Assembly: GCA_034927775.1 (NCBI GenBank)
Contig: JAYFPL010000195.1
Coordinates: 1-12,004 of the forward strand
Direction: 5' to 3'
Length of the DNA stretch: 12,004 nucleotides
Origin: IOR16 sp034927775
GTDB lineage: Bacteria > Bacillota > Clostridia > Peptostreptococcales > Anaerovoracaceae
Shown here one piece after another: positions 1 to 5,720 of the stretch. The stretch's first letter is position 1. Every line of letters begins with the position of its first letter. The notes beneath the pieces are model-generated. The model did no database searches and was not told where the DNA came from. It was given only the letters and a program-made list of their open reading frames with translations. Made by a program: the position numbers and the translations under genes.

Positions 1-1563
1 TGGTGCTGCTGTCATCATTCCCCCTGCCAAAGATATCAATACTCCAATCGCCAAAGATAATGCCGAAAGGCCTATGATTTTATCAATTCGAACAGTTTCA
101 TTTTGCAAATCTGCATATTCTTTTCCTTTTCGTATTAGGTATACCACCGCTAAGCAAGGAAATACAACCGCTGCCGCGAAACTGCTGAGAAGCTGTGCTA
201 AGGTTGGCATTACCACGTAAGCTCCCAAAACACCAATGGCCCCAAGCGCAAATAATCCTAAAGAAAGCTTTCTCTTTATCGGTAAAAAGCTTCCAAGCAG
301 AAGTATTGCTGCAGCCGCACATCCAAATCCAATGAGTACTTTCAAAAGTCGTCGGACAGAATAAACATCCATCACAGAAGCTTGCCCCATTTCAATTCCG
401 TGACGCTGTAAACGAGTATTTAAATTATCAAACATCGTTTTATATTCATCGATATCCGTTACATAAACATGGTAGTCCTTAAATTCACGAATTGGTTTAT
501 AATAAATAACACGAATATTTCGTTCTGTAATTGCCCGAAATAATGTGTTTTCAATTTCTTTGGCGCCCTCATATCCGTAATATTGATAACGATTTTGAAT
601 ATAGTCCCAGACACTGAACACACGAACGGCTTGATAACCTGATTTCCATACAACCTCATCAAGACCTGCTTGTAAAATATTCTGAAGCTGCGTTGTATTT
701 TCTATTAAAGAAATGGTAACCCCCGTATCCTTAATATACTTTGTCAAAAGATCGGTTCCATCGTCACTTCCAATTGTAGCCTCACCTGCAACTATCATGT
801 AAGTCGGTACTTTTTTCAGTTTTTGATACCCTTCTAAAACAGCTTTGGCATAACGTGTATCATTCCAACCTTTATAGCTGGCCGTACGCGGAATGACCTC
901 TAATCCTTCTTCTTCTAAACGTTGCACACGCTCTGGAAGAAGTCCAAGACTCAAATACATAATTCTGGAGCTGACCACTTCGTCCTGCTCTGAAAATCCT
1001 TTACGCGCCGAATCCATATTCTTATATTTTTCAGAATACAATGCATCCTTGGCTGTACCATCAATCCATATGTATCCACCATTTTCCGTTTCCTGAATCA
1101 AATATCTTTCCTTATCCCAACGCATTTTAAAAGCCTCAGCAATAAAGAAAAAAGAGTCTTTTGAATTACTCTCTATCAACACATCATAATCGTCATATCC
1201 TCTTGCTTCCATGTCTGCAATAAAACTCTCTGGATATTCATTTTTCCATGTTGCATCCTTTGTAATTTGATACATTACGTTAGCAGAAACAGGCATTTGA
1301 GTATATTCCATAATGGTATTAAGACTCTCTTCAAGTACCCCAACCTTGTTGATGCCCATCTCTTGAAACTGTGCGAACCACCAGTCTAAATCTTTATCAG
1401 ACTGTGCTGCCATATTTTCAATCTCCTGATAATCCAATACTACATCATAATTTTTATTCTTTGCCTCTGTTTGCATACGACCGCCTAAGGCAACGATAGC
1501 GGCAAGCAAACCAATTGCTACAAAAAATATTAGAATTTTGTTCTCCTTCAAAAACGTTCTCAT
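1..1563 (-). CDS. DUF5693-type membrane protein, C-terminus cut off by the window edge
   Basis: An open frame of 521 codons runs from ATG at 1563 to the left edge without a stop, so the C-terminus is missing. I translated it row by row and found no frameshift. The start is supported by AAAGGAGA six bases upstream. Residues 8-27 form a signal-anchor segment (ILIFFVAIGLLAAIVALGGR). Then follows a long, mostly soluble part to about residue 395, probably extracytoplasmic, with DWWFAQFQEMGINKVGVLEE near residues 59-78. The end visible here has at least four hydrophobic segments (about residues 402-424, 430-446, 449-470 and 500-517). From memory this architecture matches the DUF5693 family of Clostridia, often found near cell-surface polysaccharide genes such as csaB. 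No biochemical role is known to me. It has its own promoter and lies behind the terminator of the mazEF unit, so it starts a separate transcript. Confidence 0.85.
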   Translation of the reverse strand, partial: MRTFLKENKILIFFVAIGLLAAIVALGGRMQTEAKNKNYDVVLDYQEIENMAAQSDKDLDWWFAQFQEMGINKVGVLEESLNTIMEYTQMPVSANVMYQITKDATWKNEYPESFIADMEARGYDDYDVLIESNSKDSFFFIAEAFKMRWDKERYLIQETENGGYIWIDGTAKDALYSEKYKNMDSARKGFSEQDEVVSSRIMYLSLGLLPERVQRLEEEGLEVIPRTASYKGWNDTRYAKAVLEGYQKLKKVPTYMIVAGEATIGSDDGTDLLTKYIKDTGVTISLIENTTQLQNILQAGLDEVVWKSGYQAVRVFSVWDYIQNRYQYYGYEGAKEIENTLFRAITERNIRVIYYKPIREFKDYHVYVTDIDEYKTMFDNLNTRLQRHGIEMGQASVMDVYSVRRLLKVLIGFGCAAAAILLLGSFLPIKRKLSLGLFALGAIGVLGAYVVMPTLAQLLSSFAAAVVFPCLAVVYLIRKGKEYADLQNETVRIDKIIGLSALSLAIGVLISLAGGMMTAAP

Positions 1564-1639
1564 CCCAATCTCCTTTTAGTTTTCTTTGTTTTTATCTCAA
1601 ACTCAACTTTGCTTATTCAGTTTCAGGACAAGCAATGCC

Positions 1640-1667
1640 AAAATACATTTTACTGTTTTTTTGTCAA
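1640..1667 (-). promoter_or_regulatory. sigma-A-type promoter for the DUF5693 gene
   Basis: On the minus strand a perfect -35 box TTGACA (1662-1667) is followed after 16 bases by TATTTT (1640-1645), which matches four of six -10 positions. It gives a leader of about 70 nt before the ATG at 1563 and lies downstream of the preceding terminator. The -10 box is only moderate, so the call is tentative. Confidence 0.5.
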
Positions 1668-1727
1668 AGAGTAAATACTTCCTGGCAAACAAAAGAAAAA
1701 TCTAACAAAAAAATAAAATACATAACG

Positions 1728-1768
1728 AAAAAAGACCGATATCAGTGAAAAGGCACTGGCACCGGTCT
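1728..1768 (-). terminator. Rho-independent terminator of the mazE-mazF-secreted protein unit
   Basis: Read on the minus strand, the arms AGACCGGTGCCAGTG and CACTGATATCGGTCT pair over 15 positions with two G-T wobbles and one mismatch. They enclose a six-base loop and are followed directly by TTTTTT. The hairpin begins about 25 bases after the stop codon of the gene at 1794-2225, where a terminator is expected, and it insulates the DUF5693 gene. Confidence 0.85.
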
Positions 1769-1793
1769 GTATTAATCAATATTTTATTTTTTA

Positions 1794-2225
1794 TTATTGA
1801 ATAGAGTAACCTCCGCGAACCATAACCCAAATAATGGTTTTTGCTTTAATTCCTCTTCCATCTTCACGAGGTACTAAAAGCAAATGATTGGCCGCAACTG
1901 CATTACCGCTCCAAAGATCTGTACCTGCCGTTACATCAGAAATCCCATTTGTACCATTATCCAAAGCAGTTGCCTCGCCGCTTCTTAGAATGATTTCCGT
2001 TCCTTCTTTTCCCAAAAGTGTTTGGCCGGCTTCGACAGAAATGGCCTTATACGTCGCCGCAGAAGTGCCTCCCTGCGATATACTTGCAATTTTATCATCC
2101 ACATAACTTTTGGTCACTACTGGATCGTCCTCTGAACCTGGTGATCCAGCAGCCGTGGCTGCTATCACAGAAAACGATACTACCAACATTGTCGCAATTA
2201 AAACAGTTACCCATTTCTTTTTCAT
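1794..2225 (-). CDS. Small secreted protein with a TKSYVD motif, unknown function
   Basis: This 143-residue protein starts at ATG 2225 behind AAGGAGT seven bases upstream. It has a clear signal peptide: MKKK, a hydrophobic core of about 17 residues, and a likely cleavage after ATAA near residue 26. The mature protein is about 117 residues without a lipobox cysteine, so it is probably released or wall-associated. Recognisable stretches are DDPVVTKSYVDDKI, a section AGQTLLGKEGTEIILRSG, and NHLLLVPREDGRGI near the end. I recall similar small exported proteins in Clostridia, but I do not know a function and offer none. It lies only 26 bases behind mazF with no terminator between, and a strong terminator follows it. 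Co-transcription with the toxin-antitoxin pair is therefore likely, but this is inference from spacing. Confidence 0.85.
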   Translation of the reverse strand: MKKKWVTVLIATMLVVSFSVIAATAAGSPGSEDDPVVTKSYVDDKIASISQGGTSAATYKAISVEAGQTLLGKEGTEIILRSGEATALDNGTNGISDVTAGTDLWSGNAVAANHLLLVPREDGRGIKAKTIIWVMVRGGYSIQ

Positions 2226-2251
2226 GAAATTACTCCTTTTCCTCTTTCGTA

Positions 2252-2602
2252 TTAAAAATCAATCATTCCCAGACTTATAGTAAGAGCCTTTTCGGTTTCT
2301 TCCATAACCTCATCATCCACATGACCAATTTTTTCTCGTAATCTTTTTTTATCGATTGTTCTAAGTTGTTCAAGCAAAATCACAGAATCCTTATTTAAAC
2401 CGTGTTCTTTTGCTTTAATTTCCACGTGTGTGGGTAGCTTCGCTTTATTAATCTGAGAAGTTACTGCCGCTACAATAATCGTAGGGCTATATTTATTACC
2501 AACGTCATTTTGCACCACGAGCACAGGACGTACACCGCCTTGCTCTGAGCCTATGACCGGACTTAAGTCGGCAAAAAAGATATCACCTTTTTTTACAATC
2601 AA
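2252..2602 (-). CDS. mazF: MazF/NdoA (PemK family) mRNA interferase toxin
   Basis: A sequence-specific endoribonuclease that cuts single-stranded RNA when freed from its antitoxin. The protein follows the B. subtilis NdoA (EndoA) pattern nearly throughout: IVKKGDIFFADLSPVIGSEQ, GGVRPVLVVQND, SPTIIVAAVTSQ, KAKLPTHVEI, DSVILLEQLRTIDK and a C-terminal MIDF. The catalytic Arg and Thr known from B. subtilis (R25, T48) are present at the same positions if translation starts at TTG 2602, which gives 116 residues, the usual length. The frame is open to a GTG at 2611, but that GTG is only one base from the GGAG ribosome binding site, while the TTG is ten bases away. I therefore prefer the TTG. The gene follows mazE by five bases, so translation is probably coupled. 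Confidence 0.97.
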   Translation of the reverse strand: MIVKKGDIFFADLSPVIGSEQGGVRPVLVVQNDVGNKYSPTIIVAAVTSQINKAKLPTHVEIKAKEHGLNKDSVILLEQLRTIDKKRLREKIGHVDDEVMEETEKALTISLGMIDF

Positions 2603-2607
2603 GTCAT

Positions 2608-2883
2608 TCACTCTCCAATATTCAGTCTATTTTCATAGAAAGCAAAATCCTCTTGATCCTGGGCCAATCCCTCTTCGGAAAGCTGAAGATTTAACAGTCC
2701 CATTTCCTGGTACCCTTTCCTCATCTGTTCTCTGATTCGAATTTTTTCTCCCTCTTTCAGATATAGGGCGATTGCCTCTCGAATCCATTCGCTTCTATTC
2801 ATTTTTCTTACTTCAGATTGTGCATCGACCTCGCAGAGCATTTCTGGCTTCAAGCTTAATATGATTCGCTTTGAATTCGACAT
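2608..2883 (-). CDS. mazE: MazE/NdoAI-type ribbon-helix-helix antitoxin
   Basis: A 91-residue antitoxin for the downstream MazF toxin. Residues 1-45 read as a ribbon-helix-helix DNA-binding domain: the strand KRIILSLKPEM, then a helix-turn-helix part with NRSEWIREAIALYL. The C-terminal half holds REQMRKGYQEMGLLNLQLSEE, which lines up with the RDLMRRGYMEMAKINLNIS region of the B. subtilis antitoxin that binds MazF. The start at ATG 2883 has GAGGTG eight bases upstream. The gene has its own perfect consensus promoter, and a short palindrome next to the expected transcription start is a candidate site for autoregulation by the MazE-MazF complex, as is usual in this family. In many Firmicutes a similar pair sits next to alr and nnrD; here nnrD is adjacent but alr is not. 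Confidence 0.93.
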   Translation of the reverse strand: MSNSKRIILSLKPEMLCEVDAQSEVRKMNRSEWIREAIALYLKEGEKIRIREQMRKGYQEMGLLNLQLSEEGLAQDQEDFAFYENRLNIGE

Positions 2884-2926
2884 ACTGCATTCACCTCATT
2901 TTTAAACATCCATAAGTCATATAACT

Positions 2927-2944
2927 GATATACATTTATATATC
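2927..2944 (-). promoter_or_regulatory. Candidate operator palindrome at the mazEF transcription start
   Basis: GATATA (2927-2932) and TATATC (2939-2944) form a six-base inverted repeat with a six-base spacer. It overlaps the predicted transcription start near 2940, just downstream of the -10 box. RHH antitoxins usually bind such repeats. The region is very AT-rich, so the repeat could arise by chance. Confidence 0.35.
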
Positions 2945-2946
2945 TG

Positions 2947-2975
2947 ATTATATATACTTTGTCGTTTAGTGTCAA
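2947..2975 (-). promoter_or_regulatory. Perfect consensus sigma-A promoter of mazEF
   Basis: On the minus strand TTGACA (2970-2975) and TATAAT (2947-2952) are separated by exactly 17 bases: twelve of twelve consensus positions. The -35 box begins six bases after the last base of the nnrD stop codon, so the promoter fills the nnrD-mazE gap. It predicts a start near 2940 and an untranslated leader of about 55 nt. Confidence 0.88.
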
Positions 2976-2980
2976 ATGCC

Positions 2981-3841
2981 TTATTTCTCCAAATTCTGCT
3001 CCTCTAAAGTTTTCTTTATAGCAAGTGCCATCATCGAAGCGATGTCCGATGCTGTCAAACCATACTCTCCCAACATTTCAGCGCCTAAATCTCCAGACTT
3101 TCCATGAAGATAGACGCCTGCTGTAGCAGCTTGTTCTGGCGAACAACCTTGTCCTGCCAGTGCTGCAATGACGCCGGATAGAACATCTCCACATCCTCCC
3201 GTCGCCATTCCGGGATTTCCTGTTGTGTTAATATATGTTTTTCCCTCTGGTGTTGCCACAAGGGTTCCTGAACCTTTTAGCACTACAATCCCTTTAAAAG
3301 ACTCTGCTAACTCTCTTACAGCGCTTTCACGATTTTCATTAATTTCTTTTGCACTTTTTCCGAGAAGTCGTCCTGCCTCACCCGGATGAGGTGTTAAGAT
3401 TAAATTTGCTTTTTTATTATGAAGAATCGTCCGATCTTTTGCTATTAGATTGAGTGCATCCGCATCCAAAACAACCGTTCCGTTACAACCCTGTACTACC
3501 TTACGAATCAAGGAACCATAATTATCCTCCTTCCCCAACCCCGGTCCAATGGCAATCGCATCCACGCCCGAAATCATCTCATGGGTTAATTCGCGAGTCA
3601 CACAAGTAGCTTCCACTATGCTTGTCTGCATGATAGGAAAAAGAAACTCCGGTACCGATATTCGTACTAGTCCCGCTCCGCTTCGCAAAGCACCATGTGC
3701 ACATAACACTGCTGCACCTGCCATTCCAAAGGAGCCCGCTATAATTAAAACCGTTCCGCAATCCCCTTTATGTAATTCCCTTTCTCGCTTCTTAAGAAAA
3801 GTATTGACAAATGAAGCTGTAATTAAACAAGGTTTTTCCAT
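2981..3841 (-). CDS. nnrD: ADP-dependent NAD(P)H-hydrate dehydratase (YjeF C-terminal/CARKD type)
   Basis: A metabolite-repair enzyme of the ribokinase-like fold that turns damaged NADHX or NADPHX back into NAD(P)H with ADP as phosphate donor. Visible motifs, numbered from ATG 3841: HKGDCGTVLIIAGS (24-37), GAALRSGAGL-like ALRSGAGLVRISVP (51-64), AIAIGPGLG (95-103), GTVVLDADALNLIA (121-134), LILTPHPGEAGRLLG (147-161), NTTGNPGMATGGCGDVLSG (205-223, catalytic Asp 219). The 286-residue length fits a dehydratase-only protein like B. subtilis YxkO; the N-terminal epimerase domain found in many clostridial fusions is absent. The frame is open 13 codons further to an ATG at 3880, but that codon sits at the edge of a hairpin without a ribosome binding site, whereas 3841 has GGAG eight bases upstream. 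It lies 84 bases behind mgtE, with no good promoter in between. Confidence 0.95.
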   Translation of the reverse strand: MEKPCLITASFVNTFLKKRERELHKGDCGTVLIIAGSFGMAGAAVLCAHGALRSGAGLVRISVPEFLFPIMQTSIVEATCVTRELTHEMISGVDAIAIGPGLGKEDNYGSLIRKVVQGCNGTVVLDADALNLIAKDRTILHNKKANLILTPHPGEAGRLLGKSAKEINENRESAVRELAESFKGIVVLKGSGTLVATPEGKTYINTTGNPGMATGGCGDVLSGVIAALAGQGCSPEQAATAGVYLHGKSGDLGAEMLGEYGLTASDIASMMALAIKKTLEEQNLEK

Positions 3842-3878
3842 TTTCTTATCTCCATCTTTAATTTTTCTTAGAATGCAC

Positions 3879-3911
3879 ATAGAACCCGTCTGAAAAAAGA
3901 ACGGGTTCTAT
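3879..3911. repeat. 11-bp perfect hairpin between mgtE and nnrD
   Basis: ATAGAACCCGT (3879-3889) and ACGGGTTCTAT (3901-3911) are perfect complements around an 11-base loop. In the mgtE-nnrD transcript (minus strand) no U-tract follows the stem; the T-run TTTTTT is inside the loop. On the plus strand the stem is followed by TTTATATAA, but no plus-strand gene ends here. It may be a weak terminator, an RNA-stability element between the two genes, or a processing site. Confidence 0.6.
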
Positions 3912-3925
3912 TTTATATAAATCCA

Positions 3926-5299
3926 TTATATACCTAAAATCCAAGTTGCCATTGCAAAATAAGTAACCACAGATACCATATCTGTTAAAGACGAAATCAT
4001 TGGACTAGCCATCAAAGCAGGGTCAATCCCGACTTTTTTGGCAGCCATAGGAAGCATGCTTCCAATTGTTTTTGCAGCAACTACAATAACAAGCATTGTA
4101 CAGCTTACCGTTAAAGCAACCCAAATTCCTTCCTGATCCATCCAACAGATTCTTGCAAAATTTAAAGCACTTAAAACAATGCCAATTAAAAAACTAATTC
4201 TTATTTCTTTCCAAAGTACCTTCCATGCATCTGAAAGATGAATATCATCTACTGCCATACCACGAATCACTAACGTTGCAGATTGGGAACCGGAATTTCC
4301 ACCGGTACCCATCAGCATAGGCATATAAGCAACCAAAGAAATCACTTTAGAAAGCACCCCTTCAAAACTCGCAATGATACCTCCTGTAATTACATAGGAA
4401 CACATCAAGATAAAAAGCCAGGGAATTCTGTTTTTTATATGTCGCCATACACTCATATCTAAGTATTCCATATCACTATCATCAATAACCCCCGCCATTC
4501 TTTCAAAGTCTTCCGTTGTTTCTTCATCAATGACATCTAAAATATCATCAAAGGTAATAATTCCAACAAGGCGGTTCTCATTATCAACAACAGGCAGTGC
4601 CAAATACCCATATTTCTTAAAGATATTAGACACGTCTTCCTGATCGTCTAAAGCATTAACATAAACCATATCTTCATGCATATACTTTTCTACCAAATCA
4701 TGATCAGGTGCGACAACTAAGGTACGAAGCGAAACGATTCCTAAAAGTCTTCTTTCTTTATCCTTCACATAGCAGGTATAAACGGTTTCACTATCCATAC
4801 CGACATCTTTAATATGAGCCATTGCTTCCGAAATGGTCATATCTTTTCGAAGACTAATATAGTCAATGGTCATTAAACTTCCGGCACTGGTTTCTGGATA
4901 ATTTAGAAATGTATTAATGAGCTTTCTTTCTGCTTTTGTGGCATGCTCTAGAATTTTATCAACAACATTAGCCGGTAACTCTTCTAACAAGTCAATCATA
5001 TCATCAAATGCTAATTCATCGACAATGTGCTGAATTTCTTTATCGGTAATTGCAGAAATAATATTAACTTGATCATCGGAAGGTAAATATGAAAACACTT
5101 CCGCAGCAATGTTTTTCGGAAAAGAGCGAAACAAAACAACGGCCTTGTCAATATCCAGCTCGTCGATAATTTCTTCTATGACCTCTGCAATGTCAACTTC
5201 ATTTAATTGTAAAACTTCTTCTCGGGCTTTTACATATTTTTTATCTTCTAATAACGCCAATATGTTTTCAATGATTTGATTCATTTTTTCGTTTTCCAT
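3926..5299 (-). CDS. mgtE: Magnesium transporter MgtE
   Basis: A homodimeric Mg2+-gated channel of the cytoplasmic membrane. The 457 residues match the family length. Order of parts: acidic, superhelical N domain (about 1-135); two CBS domains that sense cytosolic Mg2+ (about 140-200, beginning SAGSLMT, and 206-262, ending TFDDILDVI); a connecting plug helix (about 265-290); five membrane segments (about 292-312, 316-347, 367-387, 391-417, 430-455). Signature features are MGTGGNSGSQS (330-340) and DPALMASPM followed by Asp 440, corresponding to the pore aspartate of Thermus MgtE (D432, from memory). The start at ATG 5299 has AAAGGAG seven bases upstream. The gene has its own promoter and an unusually structured leader with a small upstream ORF. 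nnrD follows and may be read through. Confidence 0.97.
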   Translation of the reverse strand: MENEKMNQIIENILALLEDKKYVKAREEVLQLNEVDIAEVIEEIIDELDIDKAVVLFRSFPKNIAAEVFSYLPSDDQVNIISAITDKEIQHIVDELAFDDMIDLLEELPANVVDKILEHATKAERKLINTFLNYPETSAGSLMTIDYISLRKDMTISEAMAHIKDVGMDSETVYTCYVKDKERRLLGIVSLRTLVVAPDHDLVEKYMHEDMVYVNALDDQEDVSNIFKKYGYLALPVVDNENRLVGIITFDDILDVIDEETTEDFERMAGVIDDSDMEYLDMSVWRHIKNRIPWLFILMCSYVITGGIIASFEGVLSKVISLVAYMPMLMGTGGNSGSQSATLVIRGMAVDDIHLSDAWKVLWKEIRISFLIGIVLSALNFARICWMDQEGIWVALTVSCTMLVIVVAAKTIGSMLPMAAKKVGIDPALMASPMISSLTDMVSVVTYFAMATWILGI

Positions 5300-5527
5300 T
5301 GGTTTTCTCCTTTCGAATTTGTCAAAGCTAACTTCAACTTATCTTTGGGATTTTCCCTGCTGAAAACAATGAATTTTATAGAAAGATAGAGAATTCTATC
5401 TCAAAAAAAGACAAAGCGAAAGCAGGGACTTATTACTATTATTCAGTTCACCATACATTTGTTTATGACTCGGAACTGTTTCCATCTACTCTCACTCCTT
5501 TTTTTCGAAATTATGTTATACATCAAC
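5300..5527 (-). promoter_or_regulatory. Structured mgtE mRNA leader with competing hairpins
   Basis: From the predicted start near 5527 to the mgtE ATG lie about 228 nt. On the minus strand: TCCCTGCT (5421-5428, inside the upstream ORF) pairs with AGCAGGGA (5354-5361) over eight bases. Inside that loop AGATAGA/TCTATCT (5384-5401) forms a seven-bp hairpin with a four-base loop. GGGA of the outer 3' arm can instead pair with TCCC (5347-5350). CATTGTTTTC (5362-5371) is complementary to GAAAACCAATG (5297-5307), the end of the ribosome binding site and start codon of mgtE, with one bulged C. I do not recognise an M-box aptamer. The pairings are read directly; the regulatory role is inference. Confidence 0.5.
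5396..5485 (-). CDS. Putative 29-codon leader peptide upstream of mgtE
   Basis: A short open frame in the mgtE leader, from ATG 5485 to TAG 5396-5398. AAAGGAG lies nine bases upstream of its ATG, as good a ribosome binding site as any gene here has, and the predicted transcription start is about 42 nt upstream. The peptide begins METVPSHKQMYGEL and ends in the hydrophobic SLLSLCLFLR. Codons 20-22 form the 5' arm of an eight-bp leader stem, and the stop codon lies in the 5' arm of the next hairpin, so ribosome progress through this ORF would change which structures form. Enterobacterial mgtA has a leader peptide (MgtL) with a comparable role, but I see no sequence homology. Whether it is translated is unknown; it could be a chance ORF. 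Confidence 0.5.
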   Translation of the reverse strand: METVPSHKQMYGELNNSNKSLLSLCLFLR

Positions 5528-5533
5528 TCTGAA

Positions 5534-5562
5534 ATTATACCTAAACTACGCTTTTTTTGCAA
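5534..5562 (-). promoter_or_regulatory. sigma-A-type promoter of mgtE
   Basis: On the minus strand TTGCAA (5557-5562) is followed after 17 bases by a perfect TATAAT (5534-5539). It lies between the gntR terminator and the mgtE leader and predicts a start near 5527. Confidence 0.8.
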
Positions 5563-5588
5563 GCAATTACAAAAAATTTGTTTTTTAA

Positions 5589-5607
5589 AAATAATAACTT
5601 ATTATTT
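5589..5607. repeat. AT-rich 9-1-9 palindrome upstream of the mgtE promoter
   Basis: AAATAATAA and TTATTATTT flank a single central C, giving a perfect nine-base inverted repeat. It lies 27 bases upstream of the mgtE -35 box. The 7-1-7 type core resembles the layout of Fur-family boxes, though not their consensus sequence. In such AT-rich DNA a chance palindrome is possible. Confidence 0.35.
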
Positions 5608-5651
5608 AGATAAAATAGAGGATAATTTTTTTCAAATTTTTCATATTAGAT

Positions 5652-5681
5652 AAAAAATACCCGGACCTGATTCCGAGTATT
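5652..5681 (-). terminator. Rho-independent terminator of the yhbY-gntR unit
   Basis: On the minus strand AATACTCGGA and TCCGGGTATT form a ten-bp stem with one G-T wobble and a six-base loop (5666-5671). The T-run, six bases on the minus strand, overlaps the end of the stem and continues past it. It lies about 40 bases after the gntR stop codon and separates that gene from the mgtE promoter. Confidence 0.9.
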
Positions 5682-5720
5682 TCTTTATACATTTTTGCTT
5701 TTGAACATATTTAAATTCTA

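Noticed and set aside
98..662. Short minus-strand ORFs at 98-322 and 459-662
   Set aside because: They are out-of-frame shadows of the long DUF5693 reading frame, which is continuous over the whole stretch.
1515..1748. 77-codon plus-strand ORF across the DUF5693 start and promoter
   Set aside because: Antisense to the start and promoter of the DUF5693 gene, lysine-rich from A runs, without a ribosome binding site; it ends inside the terminator hairpin.
3842..3880. 13-codon N-terminal extension of nnrD from ATG 3880
   Set aside because: The ATG borders the hairpin at 3879-3911 and has no ribosome binding site; homologues begin near ATG 3841, which has GGAG at good spacing.
5300..5540. M-box (ykoK) magnesium riboswitch before mgtE
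   Set aside because: The conserved core segments of the M-box that I remember are absent, and the 228-nt leader is arranged around a small ORF. A covariance-model search would settle it.
5459..5653. 64-codon plus-strand ORF in the mgtE upstream region
   Set aside because: No ribosome binding site, low-complexity AT-rich composition, and it runs antisense across the mgtE promoter, the leader ORF and the palindrome.
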